A program made the translations under genes and the position numbers. DNA of 64,000 nucleotides, taken from the NCBI GenBank assembly GCA_963779325.1, contig CAVZXS010000022.1:171153-235152 (forward strand), written 5' to 3'. Positions 18,821 to 28,787 of this stretch are shown one piece after another. Within the stretch, counting starts at the first letter, position 1. The number at the start of each line of letters is the position of its first letter. Under the pieces are notes generated by a model. That model was not told the origin of the DNA, did no database searches, and saw nothing but the letters and a program-made list of their open reading frames with translations. This DNA comes from CAVZXS01 sp963779325. GTDB lineage: Bacteria > Bacteroidota > Bacteroidia > Chitinophagales > Chitinophagaceae.

Positions 18821-20467
18821 TTATTGCTGAAATATTTCCGGGTATTTTCTTATAAAATAAACAGGTGTACAACTCCAGGCATGGCAATAACTGTTGATAG
18901 GAAAAAAATTATACGGTGATAAAAAATCATCCTTAGGGTCATACACTTCCCAGAACGTATCCGCGCCTTTATTAACCATACCGCCCCAGTAGTTTAAGAT
19001 TAATTCCTTTGCTTCCTGTTTCATGCCGCATTTAATCATTGCCTCAGTTACAAAGTGGTACAAATAAGGAGTACCCGGATAAACTGTATTTTTAATTAAT
19101 GGCAATTTCTTTAATGCTGTCGCCCCCTCTGTCTTTGAAGCAACACCACTTAGAACCATCCATGCCTGTGATGCATAGGAAACCTGTTTATCCTTTCCGC
19201 TTACAAAAACACCGGCTGCTTTATCATACAAATTTTTATGTGCGGCGCCCGACAATTTTTTTATCAGGGCAGGTAACTCTGCTACTTCATTTTCTTTACC
19301 CAGCATTTTTGCCAGGTCATATGTGTTTTTATAAGCCCAGATAACTACGCCCTGCAAAACTGTTTGTTTATCCAGCCCGTTTCTCCAGTCAAAAAACAAC
19401 CACCATTCTTTGCCTGCTTTTTCATAATCTATCATGCCATTTGCACCAATGTAGGGCTTTGGAACAGCGAGTTGTTTTTTAACAACAGGCCATAAATCTT
19501 TGGCCGTTGCAGTATCACCGGTGGCCTGCAAATATTCTTTTACCGCAACGTTATATATCAAAGCGTAATCAAATATCCGGTTGATTTGCGGATGCGGCTT
19601 CGGTCTTTCAAAAACATTGGAAGGCACTACACCGTTTTCATAACATAACCCTGCCAATAGGTACAGGCAATGTTTGGTGAGCTCATGATTTTTAAAAGAA
19701 TAATTATTGGCAATTGATTCCAAATACAAATCTCCTATCCATAATCTCCTGTCACGTTTCGGCCCGTCTTCATACACGGTTTGCATACATTCTTTCAGGG
19801 TGGTTAAGCCAATCCTGTCAATATCAGCAATTAGTTTATCGGTTGAAGCTGCAAGCGGCGCAGGTATTGTTTTAACCGAAGTGGTTGCTTTAAAAGAAAT
19901 GTTACAAATACGAAAATCAGAATAAACAGAACTGCCGAGCAAATCGATTTTTACATAACGAAATGCAACACGGCGAGGGATTGTAATAGTGACCGGCACT
20001 TCTGAAACAGTTACAATTTCATCCTGCAGCCATGCCCTGCTCAGTTGCCCGGGATAAGGATCAAACGTTGTTGCCTGTTCTGAAGGCACTTCACCAAAAG
20101 TAAATTTTATACGCAGCGGTGCGTCAGCAGTACGGCCAAAATCTTCAATAGAAAAACTGAAGTAGCCGGTGAGGTGTTCACCAAAATCAACTACTACGCC
20201 GGATTGTTTCTTAAATGAATTATTGTATAGTGAATCAACGGGATCGGACCTGACAACTTTCCAGTGTTGAAATACATTTTCATCTTTGACAATAGAAACA
20301 AGTGATATCGGGTGTTTAACAGTTTCGATTAACACAGGCTTGCTTAGCTCAGCTTTTTGCAACCAATGGCTGCGTTGTTCTTTATAAAAATCCTGCGCAG
20401 TTATAGTTAGGGGAGTGCTTAAAAGAAAGGCTGCCAATAACCTGTAATGCTTTATTTTCGATTTCAT
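18821..20467 (-). CDS. Secreted alpha-L-rhamnosidase-like glycosidase, GH78
   Basis: 548 residues from the ATG at 20467, which gives a clean signal peptide (HYRLLAAFLLSTPLTITAQ); a TTG 42 bp upstream is unlikely. An N-terminal beta-sandwich of about 200 residues, with VVVDFGEHLTGYFSF, is followed by an (alpha/alpha)6 barrel. The barrel holds the GH78 acid-base segment YEDGPKRDRRLWIGDLYLES and the C-terminal block FWEVYDPKDDFLSPYNFFP with HAWSCTPVYFI. Shorter than many GH78 proteins because it lacks extra N-terminal modules. Expected to remove alpha-L-rhamnose from oligosaccharides in the periplasm. It heads the minus-strand operon and is divergent from the GntR regulator. The frame is intact. 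Confidence 0.88.
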   Translation of the reverse strand: MKSKIKHYRLLAAFLLSTPLTITAQDFYKEQRSHWLQKAELSKPVLIETVKHPISLVSIVKDENVFQHWKVVRSDPVDSLYNNSFKKQSGVVVDFGEHLTGYFSFSIEDFGRTADAPLRIKFTFGEVPSEQATTFDPYPGQLSRAWLQDEIVTVSEVPVTITIPRRVAFRYVKIDLLGSSVYSDFRICNISFKATTSVKTIPAPLAASTDKLIADIDRIGLTTLKECMQTVYEDGPKRDRRLWIGDLYLESIANNYSFKNHELTKHCLYLLAGLCYENGVVPSNVFERPKPHPQINRIFDYALIYNVAVKEYLQATGDTATAKDLWPVVKKQLAVPKPYIGANGMIDYEKAGKEWWLFFDWRNGLDKQTVLQGVVIWAYKNTYDLAKMLGKENEVAELPALIKKLSGAAHKNLYDKAAGVFVSGKDKQVSYASQAWMVLSGVASKTEGATALKKLPLIKNTVYPGTPYLYHFVTEAMIKCGMKQEAKELILNYWGGMVNKGADTFWEVYDPKDDFLSPYNFFPINSYCHAWSCTPVYFIRKYPEIFQQ

Positions 20468-20611
20468 TTCAGTAAATTGTTTTGTAATCATTCGCACTGT
20501 ATATATCAAGCGGTAGCTTTATTAGGTTGCGGAAATTATTTTTTTTAAACAATCTAACTGTCCTGCCCTATCTGTGCGAATCGGTTCTGCAGAATTACAG
20601 CAGGAATAATC

Positions 20612-20619
20612 TATATTTG
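20612..20619 (+). promoter_or_regulatory. -7 box (TATATTTG) of the GntR regulator gene
   Basis: A perfect match to TAnnTTTG lies 20 bp before the regulator ATG. A palindrome TTCTGCAGAA (20585-20594) sits where the -33 region would be and could be an operator for the regulator, as it lies between the two divergent genes. The operator role is inference. Confidence 0.5.
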
Positions 20620-20639
20620 TCGTACATCAATAATCGGGT

Positions 20640-21672
20640 ATGGCATCAGAAAATATCTATCGTTTTATTAAAATTGATGAACAGTCCATCACCCCTAAAT
20701 ATTTACAGATTACCTATTCAGTTTTAAAAGCAATCGAACAGGGTAAATTAGAAAAAAATTATCTGTTGCCTTCTATCAATGAATTAAGCTATGAGCTGGA
20801 AATATCCCGTGATACGGCAGAAAAGGCATATAAGCATTTAAAGCAATTGGGTATCATAGGTTCCGTGCCGGGAAAGGGATATTTCATTGCCAAAACAGAT
20901 TTTAAGCAGCCCGTAAAAGTTTTTTTACTTTTTAATAAGTTAAGTGCCCACAAAAAAATTATTTACGACTCTTTTACAGGAACACTTGGTGAGCAGGCTG
21001 CTATTGATTTTTATATCTATAATAATGATTTTAGTCTTTTTAAAAAATTGCTGCAAAACAGGAAAGATGATTATACTCATTATGTGATTATTCCGCATTT
21101 TTTGGAAGGCAGCGAAAAGGCTGCAGATATTATCAATGACATAATAGGAGGCAATTTAATTTTAATGGATAAACTAATCAATGGTATCAAAAGAGATTAT
21201 GCAGCCGTGTATGAAAATTTTGAGAACGATATTTATGACGCATTAAAAGAAGCGCTTCCGGAATTAGAAAAATATCAAACACTTAAAATGGTATTCCCTT
21301 CCTATACTTACTTCCCTGAAGAAATTGTAAAAGGGTTTCAGTCCTTTTGCAGGGAGTTTGCTTTTAATTATGAAGTGGTGCATAACTATATATGAGGAGG
21401 AAATAAAAACGGGTGAAGTTTACATTAATCTTATGGAAGATGATTTAGTTGTTTTATTAGGAAAAATAAAACTAACGAAGTTAAAAGTGGGTAAAGATGT
21501 CGGTATCATTTCTTATAATGAAACTCCATGGAAACAATTTATCCTTGATGGAATTACTACCATTTCTACCGATTTTAAAAAAATGGGGGAGATGGCTGCA
21601 CAAAAGGTTTTGGATAATGATAAGAGCCGGGTGGAAGTTCCGTTTGCTTTAACTTTAAGAAACTCGCTGTAG
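20640..21672 (+). pseudogene. GntR-type regulator with sugar-binding-like domain, one frameshift
   Basis: The N-terminal winged helix is clear (LPSINELSYELEISRDTAEK, then YKHLKQLGIIGSVPGKGYF). It is followed by a LacI/periplasmic-binding-protein-like effector domain. The first frame stops at 21395. The effector domain continues in another frame to 21672 (GEVYINLMEDDLVVLLGKIK; DVGIISYNETPWKQF; ALTLRNSL). The frame changes inside the short alternating tract at about 21386-21392, consistent with one extra base. Joined, the protein would be about 344 residues, the usual length for these GntR sugar regulators. It is divergent from the rhamnosidase operon, so it is probably the rhamnose-responsive regulator. 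The truncated form keeps DNA binding but loses about 90 C-terminal effector-domain residues. Confidence 0.85.
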
Positions 21673-21875
21673 GAGTTTATTGGCTATTTTAATGAATTAT
21701 CACGGTTTCTTTTAGTTGAAACTTAACCGGATAGAGTAACTCAGAAATCAGTATTTTGGTGCTGTTAAATATATCCCGTAAATGAAACTTGTTCACGAAA
21801 AATGAGTAAGTAACTTTAGGCAAACTCAATAATGAAAGAGTTACGCAACTATCATCAATAAAAATTACTTAAAAA

Positions 21876-24227
21876 ATGAACACATCGTATCTGTTACAGG
21901 CAATAAGAAAGCAATCAGTTTTAGTTGCCGCATTTATTTTCGGTTTCTTCGCGGCGGTTTCGGCGCAGCGTAAATGGACGGAAACACAAAATGATGTTTT
22001 TAATATTGTAAAAAATAAAGGCGGGCAAACATTGGCCTATTCACCGGCTTCGGGTGTAAAGCTCATAACAGTAAATGGATTTGCTTTTAAAGATTTAAAT
22101 AAAAATGATAAATTAGATAAGTATGAAGATTGGCGTTTGCCTGTTGATGTGAGGGCAAAAGATTTAGCATCTAAATTAACAGTAGAGCAAATTGCAGGGC
22201 TAATGCTTTACTCTGCGCATCAGTCTATTCCCGCCCGTGCAGGCGGATATTTTGCAGGCACCTATAATGGCAAGCCTTATAAAGAAGGAGAGGTGGATCC
22301 CTCTGCATTAACAGACCAGCAAAAGAAATTTTTGCAGGAAGATAATTTGCGCCACGTATTAATCACCACCGTACTATCGCCGGAAGCTGCAGCAAAGTGG
22401 AACAATACCATGCAGGCTTATTGCGAAAGTGTGGGCATGGGCATACCGGCCAATAACAGCAGCGACCCACGGCACGGTACAAAAGCAAAAGCAGAATACG
22501 ATGCAGCATCGGGCGGAGAAATTTCTATGTGGCCAAGTTCGCTGGGTATGGCCGCAACATTTAATCCATCGCTGGTAGAAAAATTTGGAAAAATTGCAGC
22601 TACAGAATACCGTGCCTTAGGTATTACCACGGCACTTTCTCCGCAAGTAGATATTGCAACCGAACCAAGGTGGAGCCGCTTTAACGGCACATTCGGCGAA
22701 AGCCCTTTACTTTCTGCAGCCATGGCGCAGGCATATTGCAATGGGTTTCAAACATCAACCGGTACAAAAGAAATTGCTAATGGCTGGGGCTTTGAAAGTG
22801 TAAATGCAATGGTAAAACACTGGCCCGGCGGCGGCAGCGGCGAGGCAGGCAGAGATGCACATTATGCTAACGGCAGATATGCTGTGTATCCCGGCAATAA
22901 TTTTAATGCACATTTAATTCCGTTTATTAATGGCGCATTTAAATTAAATGGTAAAACAAAAATGGCCGCAGCAGTAATGCCTTATTACACTATTTCATGG
23001 AACCAGGATAAAGTAAATAATGAAAACATTGCCAACAATTATAACAAATACCTCATCACCGATTTACTTAGAAAAAAATATAATTACGATGGCGTAGTGT
23101 GTACCGATTGGTTGGTAACCGGCGACCATAAAGCCATGGATAATTTTATAGATGGAAAACCTTTTGGCGTAGAACACCTCAGCATTGCAGAGCGGCATTA
23201 TAAAATTTTAATGGCTGGTGTAGACCAGTTTGGTGGCAACAATGATGCAAAGCCGGTGATAGAAGCTTACCAAATGGGAGTGAAAGAATGGGGCGAAGCA
23301 AAAATGCGTGCAAGAATGGAGCAGAGTGCAGTGCGTTTATTGCTGAATGTTTTTAGAGTAGGACTTTTTGAAAATCCATACACAGATGCAGCTGTTACAA
23401 AAGCCACAGTGGGCAAGCCGGCGTTTATGAAAGCAGGTTATGAAGCACAGTTAAAGTCAATAGTGCTTTTAAAAAATGCAAAAAACCTATTGCCTGTTAC
23501 CGATAAAAAAACGGTGTATGTACCCAAGCGTTTTGTACCGGCGAGCCGCAACTTTCTCGGCATGCAAACACCGGCATCTACAGACTATCCTGTAAATATG
23601 GAGATAGTAAAAAAATATTTTAATGTAACTGATGATGCAGATAAAGCAGAAATGGCTTTAGTGTTTATACAAAACCCAACGGCTACTATTGGTTACGATT
23701 CGGCAGATATAAAAACCGGCGGTAACGGCTACATTCCCATCAGCTTGCAGTACGAAGATTATACCGCAACCGATGCAAGAGAAACAAGTATTGCCGGCGG
23801 CGACCCTTTAGAAACATTTACTAACCGTTCTTATAAAAACAAAACTGCTAAAACTTCTAATAATACTGACAGGGTATTGGTTACCGAAACAAAATTAAAA
23901 ATGAAAGATAAGCCAGTCATCGTTTTGGTAAACACTACCAACCCTATGATTTTTGGCGAAATAGAAAAAGATGCAGCAGCCATACTGGTAAGTTTTGGAG
24001 TGCAGGAACAAGCCATTATAGAAACCATTGCCGGCAAATCGGAACCATCAGCTTTATTGCCCATGCAAATGCCCGCCGGCATGAGTACCATAGAAAAACA
24101 AGCCGAAGACGTACCGTATGATGTGCAGTGCTACAAAGATGCAGCAGGTAATGTGTATGATTTTGGTTTTGGAATGAACTGGAAGGGAGTGATAAAAGAT
24201 GGAAGGGTGATGAAGTTTAAAAAATAA
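21876..24227 (+). CDS. Secreted GH3 family glycosidase
   Basis: 783 residues with signal peptide (SVLVAAFIFGFFAAVSAQ). The GH3 N-domain holds the variant conserved block KHWPGGGSGEAGRDAHYA, and the nucleophile Asp lies in YDGVVCTDWLVTG. The (alpha/beta)6 C-domain has SIVLLKNAKNLLPV. The C-terminus is short, without a long fibronectin-like extension. Most relatives are beta-glucosidases, though beta-xylosidase activity cannot be excluded. A DLNKNDKLDKYEDW segment near residue 75 resembles a calcium-binding loop and is common in this GH3 subgroup. It follows the rhamnose regulator after a 203-bp gap. With the rhamnosidases it could attack rhamnosyl-glucosides. The frame is intact. Confidence 0.88.
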   Translation: MNTSYLLQAIRKQSVLVAAFIFGFFAAVSAQRKWTETQNDVFNIVKNKGGQTLAYSPASGVKLITVNGFAFKDLNKNDKLDKYEDWRLPVDVRAKDLASKLTVEQIAGLMLYSAHQSIPARAGGYFAGTYNGKPYKEGEVDPSALTDQQKKFLQEDNLRHVLITTVLSPEAAAKWNNTMQAYCESVGMGIPANNSSDPRHGTKAKAEYDAASGGEISMWPSSLGMAATFNPSLVEKFGKIAATEYRALGITTALSPQVDIATEPRWSRFNGTFGESPLLSAAMAQAYCNGFQTSTGTKEIANGWGFESVNAMVKHWPGGGSGEAGRDAHYANGRYAVYPGNNFNAHLIPFINGAFKLNGKTKMAAAVMPYYTISWNQDKVNNENIANNYNKYLITDLLRKKYNYDGVVCTDWLVTGDHKAMDNFIDGKPFGVEHLSIAERHYKILMAGVDQFGGNNDAKPVIEAYQMGVKEWGEAKMRARMEQSAVRLLLNVFRVGLFENPYTDAAVTKATVGKPAFMKAGYEAQLKSIVLLKNAKNLLPVTDKKTVYVPKRFVPASRNFLGMQTPASTDYPVNMEIVKKYFNVTDDADKAEMALVFIQNPTATIGYDSADIKTGGNGYIPISLQYEDYTATDARETSIAGGDPLETFTNRSYKNKTAKTSNNTDRVLVTETKLKMKDKPVIVLVNTTNPMIFGEIEKDAAAILVSFGVQEQAIIETIAGKSEPSALLPMQMPAGMSTIEKQAEDVPYDVQCYKDAAGNVYDFGFGMNWKGVIKDGRVMKFKK

Positions 24228-24295
24228 TTTTAAGGCAGTGATATTTTTTTTGAGCACGGGCTGTAATGCTGTTATCTATCTGCTGCTGCGTCCGC

Positions 24296-25156
24296 CTAAT
24301 TTTTTAAAAACGGGACAATACTTGCCCAAGCGGCCCCAAAATTTTCTAAAAAACAACCATGCCCGGTATTAGGTATAATTGAAATTTGATGTTTCGGGAT
24401 AAATCGGGCAGCACTTACAACCCGTTCAACAGGATTGCCGCCATCATTATCACCTGCCATTACCATAACAGGACATTTAATTGTACTTAATAAATCTTTA
24501 CCAACCGTTAATTTGCTATAACAATTCCGTACCCCTGCAAACATTTCTTCTAATCTGTTTGGTTCCGGCATGAGTTTTAGCTGTTGTTCAATAAAGGGTT
24601 TATCCATTTCCATCGCTTGTTTGGCAGTAAAATTAAATTCTCTTAGCCCTGAATATAACTCACCTGCACCAATCACAATCATTTTTTTGACTCTATCGGG
24701 ATACATTGCTCCTAATTTATAAGCAGCATAGCCCCCATCGCTGAACCCAATTACCATTACACTATCTTTTGTTACGGCATTAATAACCGCCATGGCATCA
24801 TTGGCTCTTTGTTCAAGGGTAAGTGGTTCTGTGCCTAATTCTGATTTGCCATGACCACGGGTAGAAATAGCTATGACTTGAAAATTATATTTTAATTTGT
24901 TGATGATGTCTGAAAATTCGACCGTTGATCCAAACAAACTACCGTGCAATAACACCACCGGCTGCCCTTTACCATATACTTCGTAATATATTTTGGCATC
25001 GTTGGCCTGTACATAACGTCCCGCCTTGAAGTTGTTGCCATACGGAATTTTATTTACCACATTAGCCGGTTGAAAAGCACGTCTTAAATTTTGTTGTCCG
25101 TAAAGGCTCGAAACTGCAAGTAATACAGTTAGAAATGAAATTAATTTTGTGTGCAT
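24296..25156 (-). CDS. Secreted alpha/beta hydrolase
   Basis: 286 residues with signal peptide (LISFLTVLLAVSSLYGQ). The oxyanion-hole motif VVLLHGSLFGS, the nucleophile elbow VIGFSDGGYAA (Ser) and the C-terminal catalytic His in IIPNTGHGCFLENF are present. The acid is likely the Asp of MAGDNDGG. Acts on an ester or similar bond in the periplasm; the substrate is unknown. It is the last gene of the minus-strand cluster that starts at 30338, 75 bp after the carboxylesterase, and converges with the GH3 gene. Confidence 0.85.
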   Translation of the reverse strand: MHTKLISFLTVLLAVSSLYGQQNLRRAFQPANVVNKIPYGNNFKAGRYVQANDAKIYYEVYGKGQPVVLLHGSLFGSTVEFSDIINKLKYNFQVIAISTRGHGKSELGTEPLTLEQRANDAMAVINAVTKDSVMVIGFSDGGYAAYKLGAMYPDRVKKMIVIGAGELYSGLREFNFTAKQAMEMDKPFIEQQLKLMPEPNRLEEMFAGVRNCYSKLTVGKDLLSTIKCPVMVMAGDNDGGNPVERVVSAARFIPKHQISIIPNTGHGCFLENFGAAWASIVPFLKN

Positions 25157-25231
25157 AGTGATTTATTTTTAAAGTGTAGTATTAACTATTTTGATTCTTG
25201 ATTTTTTTTGTAAAAAAATAGCAAGGTGTAA

Positions 25232-26764
25232 TTAATCTTTTAAATTCATTTCTAAAAAATCAAATTCTTTTTTCAAAAATCCCGGTTTCATTTCCAGCTT
25301 GTCGCTCAACAGCATAATATTACCTGAATGCTTATCATAACTTTTCCATTCGGGTAAATCACCTCCGTTTGGATTACCCGTTTTTGCAAAATTGACCCAA
25401 TAGGACGATATGATATTTTCTAAATCTTTATCCAATTGCAGCCAGGGACGGTTCCAGGTATGCAGTGTATGTAAAGTATAAGGAACTTCAGATGTATGAA
25501 AAGCTCCGTAATTGGGAAAATTGGGTTTGTCGGGTGGTACACGACCGAACTGATAGATGTAGGTTGTTTTAGTATTAAAACAAGCCAATAAGTGTGAAGG
25601 CATACCCGCAAAACTCAATAAGGTTAATTTTTGTTTTACTGTTTTAACTTCATCGGCTGTGGCCGCAGGAAAAATACTTAAATAGGTAGTTGCTTTATCA
25701 CCATATTTTATTTGGGCTTCTTTTTTATATTCTTCAACAGTCATTTTGGTATCGCCCAAAAAACTACCATCTCCGGTTACCCAGCCTGTTAAAACAGGTG
25801 TTTGATTGTGCAAGCCTTTTTTAAAATATCCCATCAAATTAGCCGGTAAAACATAGCCATCCAATGTTGTTCCAAACCTGCCTGCTTCCTGGTGATTGCT
25901 GAGTATTTGCAATTCTTCGGCTGATTTTTTTCTTAACTCCGCTATTGAAATAATGTTGGCCTTTTTCATCACAGCAAGTCCCTGCTCTTCGGCTTTTACT
26001 AAGTTTTGAATTAACATATTTGAAAGTAAGCCGCCGCTTTGTGCAATGGCTTTATGAAATAAACCTTTTGCCAACGGAGAAGCAATTAAAGCGGTTACAC
26101 TAAAAGCTCCTGCAGATTGGCCTGCAATGGTTACATTATCAGGATCGCCGCCAAAGGCTGCGATGTTTTTTTGTATCCATTTTAAAGCCGCAATCTGGTC
26201 TAAAAAACCATAGTTACCCGAAGCGCCGTATCCAGATTCTTTGCTCAATTCGGGGTGTGCCATAAAACCAAAAACACCAACCCGATAGTTAATACTTACA
26301 AACACAACGCTCTTCTTTGCCATTTCTTCACCATCATAAATGGCGCAATTAGCTGAGCCACTGCTTAAACCACCACCATAAATCCATACAAAAACAGCTC
26401 GCTTTTCTTTTTTGGATTTAGCAGCCGTCCACACATTCAAATACAGACAATCTTCACTTAGTGGTTCGGGTTGGGCGATAAACTCCTCCGACCAACAATA
26501 AAAGGGCTGCGGTTTATTTTGTATAGGGCTTGCTGAAAAGGCAGTACATTTTTTTATGCCTTTCCAGTTTGCTAAAGGTTGTGGGGTTTTCCAGCGCAAA
26601 TCACCCACAGGCGGAGCCGCAAAAGGGATGCCTTTGAAAATACGAACTGTTCTATCTGCATTGCTTGTACCTTGAATTTTTCCATTAACGGTTTTTACAA
26701 TCAGGCTTTGTGGTTTTGCAATAATTGAAAAACACAAAAGGATAAATGAGAGAAAATTTTTCAT
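25232..26764 (-). CDS. Secreted type B carboxylesterase
   Basis: 510 residues with signal peptide (MKNFLSFILLCFSIIAKPQ). COesterase motifs: GIPFAAPPVGDLRWK, EDCLYLNVWTA, the nucleophile elbow IAGQSAGAFSV and the His segment YGAFHTSEVPYTLHTL. These periplasmic esterases cut aryl or alkyl esters. It is 14 bp after the SDR gene in a tightly spaced operon. A second, interrupted carboxylesterase of the same family lies at 33122-34714 on the other arm of the cluster. The intact catalytic triad is visible. Confidence 0.92.
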   Translation of the reverse strand: MKNFLSFILLCFSIIAKPQSLIVKTVNGKIQGTSNADRTVRIFKGIPFAAPPVGDLRWKTPQPLANWKGIKKCTAFSASPIQNKPQPFYCWSEEFIAQPEPLSEDCLYLNVWTAAKSKKEKRAVFVWIYGGGLSSGSANCAIYDGEEMAKKSVVFVSINYRVGVFGFMAHPELSKESGYGASGNYGFLDQIAALKWIQKNIAAFGGDPDNVTIAGQSAGAFSVTALIASPLAKGLFHKAIAQSGGLLSNMLIQNLVKAEEQGLAVMKKANIISIAELRKKSAEELQILSNHQEAGRFGTTLDGYVLPANLMGYFKKGLHNQTPVLTGWVTGDGSFLGDTKMTVEEYKKEAQIKYGDKATTYLSIFPAATADEVKTVKQKLTLLSFAGMPSHLLACFNTKTTYIYQFGRVPPDKPNFPNYGAFHTSEVPYTLHTLHTWNRPWLQLDKDLENIISSYWVNFAKTGNPNGGDLPEWKSYDKHSGNIMLLSDKLEMKPGFLKKEFDFLEMNLKD

Positions 26765-26778
26765 TTTTAAAATTGTAT

Positions 26779-27591
26779 TTAATGAATATGAATTCCGCCA
26801 TTAACATCAATAGTAGCCCCGGTAGTGAAACCCGAAAGATCAGAAGCCAAAAAGAGACAAGTCCCTGCCAACTCAATAGTTTTACCGACACGTTTTAAAG
26901 GAATTGTCGAAATGACTTCATCTAATTGTTCATCATTGAGTCCATCCAGCATATTGGTTTCTATCATGGCCGGACAAATTACATTGGCACGAATGCCTAA
27001 CGGTGCAAATTCCCTGGCAATAGAACGGGTAAGGCTGATAACACCACCTTTTGATGCAGCATAGTGAGCACCGCCAACAAGTCCTCCGCCACGTTGGGCA
27101 GCCAGTGAAGCCAAATTAACAATCACTCCTGAGTGATTTTTAGAAAAAACTTTCAAGGTACTTTTACAAATATTAAATGTGCCTTTGAGATTTACTTCAA
27201 GAATAGTATCGTATTCTTGTTCTGCAATTGACAACAGGCCGCCGGATTTTACAATCCCTGCGCAATTCACTAAGCAATCGATGGTGCCAAACTTAGCAAC
27301 CGCCTTTTCAATAGCCATATCACAGGCGGACGCACTGCGTATGTCGCATTGAACAAAAATTATTTCAGGTGTATGTCCAATTTCGGCTGTTATACTCTCT
27401 GTAATTTCGTTGACTATTTTATCGTTCATCATCAAATCAACAATAACAAGTTTTGCACCATGTGCAGCAAAAATTTCTGCAGTAGCATAACCAATGCTGC
27501 GGAGAGATGCTGCTCCGGTAATTACACAAACTTTATTTTCTAAAAGCAGGTGATTATATTTTTTATTTTCGTTTAATAATTTATTTTTCAT
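26779..27591 (-). CDS. Short-chain dehydrogenase/reductase (FabG-like)
   Basis: 270 residues. The Rossmann motif is VCVITGAASLRSIGYATA, a variant with SLRSIG in place of the usual GxGIG. NAG is present in LVNCAGIVKSG, the catalytic Ser in VNLASLAAQRGGG, YAASK is followed by GGVISLT, and the C-terminus is FTTGATIDVNGG. It would oxidise or reduce a hydroxy/keto group with NAD(P). It overlaps the CoA-transferase gene by 11 bp and precedes the esterase by 14 bp. By context it could oxidise a 3-hydroxyacyl-CoA formed by the hydratase two genes upstream; that is inference. Confidence 0.88.
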   Translation of the reverse strand: MKNKLLNENKKYNHLLLENKVCVITGAASLRSIGYATAEIFAAHGAKLVIVDLMMNDKIVNEITESITAEIGHTPEIIFVQCDIRSASACDMAIEKAVAKFGTIDCLVNCAGIVKSGGLLSIAEQEYDTILEVNLKGTFNICKSTLKVFSKNHSGVIVNLASLAAQRGGGLVGGAHYAASKGGVISLTRSIAREFAPLGIRANVICPAMIETNMLDGLNDEQLDEVISTIPLKRVGKTIELAGTCLFLASDLSGFTTGATIDVNGGIHIH

Positions 27592-28786
27592 AACTGTAAG
27601 CTGCTTTTTGAGATAGTAGTGATTTTATTTCAGCTTCGGAAAAGCCCAGATCGTTAAGTATCTCAGTTGTATCCCAACCAAGGGGAGCCGCTGCGGAATA
27701 AACCGGCGAATAAGCGCCATCAACTTGTATGGTGGAACGAATGACTACCGTTTTTCCTTCTGTTGGATGATTTTCAAATTGCATTAAACCAACAGCTTTT
27801 AAGTGTGGGTCGTTGGGTAATGTTTGCAGGGTATGACAAGGCATAGCAGGCAGATCTGCTGCTCTAAAAATTTCAAGCCATTCAACTGTTGTTTTATTTT
27901 GCAGCGAAGCACCTCTTACTTCAAACCATTCAGAAACGAATTTTGCCCTGTTGGCAATAGTAGTAAAACGATTATCGTTAAGTAACTCATCTCTGCCGGT
28001 TACTTTCAAAAAGGCTTTAACCTGTGCATCAGTATTAATGGTAAAAGAAATGTAACCATCTTTCGTTTTCACCGGTTGGTTATGCGGACTCAACAAACGG
28101 AGGTCGCCGGCGGGACCAACTGCAGGGTCGAAACTTTGTTGTGCTAAATGTTCCTGCAATACAAAGGATGCCATCGTTTCAAACATCGGAATTTCAATGC
28201 TTGCACCTTTGCCTGTTTGCAGGCGTTGTAACAGTGCAGCCATAACAGTACCCGCTGTAATTTCACCTACTACATGGTCGCAAATAAGCATAGGAACATA
28301 AGATGGTTTGCCATCACGGGCCATTGTTAAACCGGCAATACCGGAAGCCCCTTGCAAAACGCTGTCATAAGTTGGCAATCCGGCATAAGGGCCATCGGTA
28401 CCATAGCCTGTTATTAAACAATAAATTTTATCGGGGTATTTCTCTCTTATTGAATTAGCATCTAACCCTAAACGCTCTAACGCATCGGGCCGCATATTTG
28501 CAACTATCACATCACACCATTCAACAAGTTTTTTACAAATTTCTTTTCCACCTTGCTGCTTTAGGTCGAGGCAAATGTTTTTCTTTCCACGATTGAGATG
28601 TAAGTAAGCACCTGAATGTTGCCCGGTAGGAGAGCTACCACCAAGCCCACGCATCAAGTCACCCGAAGGATGTTCCACTTTTATAATGTCGGCTCCGTAC
28701 TGTCCCAATCTCCAGGTTGCTACCGGGCCCACAACAACGGATGTTAAGTCTAATATTTTGATGCCATTTAATGGTTCAAAGCTCAT
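27581..28786 (-). CDS. CaiB/BaiF family CoA-transferase (class III)
   Basis: 401 residues, the full family length. The N-terminal signature PLNGIKILDLTSVVVGPVAT, the GADIIKVEHPSGD motif and LHLNRGKKNICLDLKQ are characteristic. The Asp in MLICDHVVGEI fits the catalytic aspartate position (by eye). It transfers CoA between two organic acids in the cytoplasm, so it activates an acid without ATP. It begins 1 bp after the hydratase stop and overlaps the SDR gene, so the three form a translationally coupled set. The acid substrate cannot be read from the sequence. Confidence 0.92.
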   Translation of the reverse strand: MSFEPLNGIKILDLTSVVVGPVATWRLGQYGADIIKVEHPSGDLMRGLGGSSPTGQHSGAYLHLNRGKKNICLDLKQQGGKEICKKLVEWCDVIVANMRPDALERLGLDANSIREKYPDKIYCLITGYGTDGPYAGLPTYDSVLQGASGIAGLTMARDGKPSYVPMLICDHVVGEITAGTVMAALLQRLQTGKGASIEIPMFETMASFVLQEHLAQQSFDPAVGPAGDLRLLSPHNQPVKTKDGYISFTINTDAQVKAFLKVTGRDELLNDNRFTTIANRAKFVSEWFEVRGASLQNKTTVEWLEIFRAADLPAMPCHTLQTLPNDPHLKAVGLMQFENHPTEGKTVVIRSTIQVDGAYSPVYSAAAPLGWDTTEILNDLGFSEAEIKSLLSQKAAYSYEK

Positions 28787-28787
28787 G

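Noticed and set aside
22230..22262. Repeat insertion in the GH3 gene (CCCGCCCGTGCAGGCGGA)
   Set aside because: The frame is continuous and the segment reads as ordinary GH3 sequence; no second copy seen.
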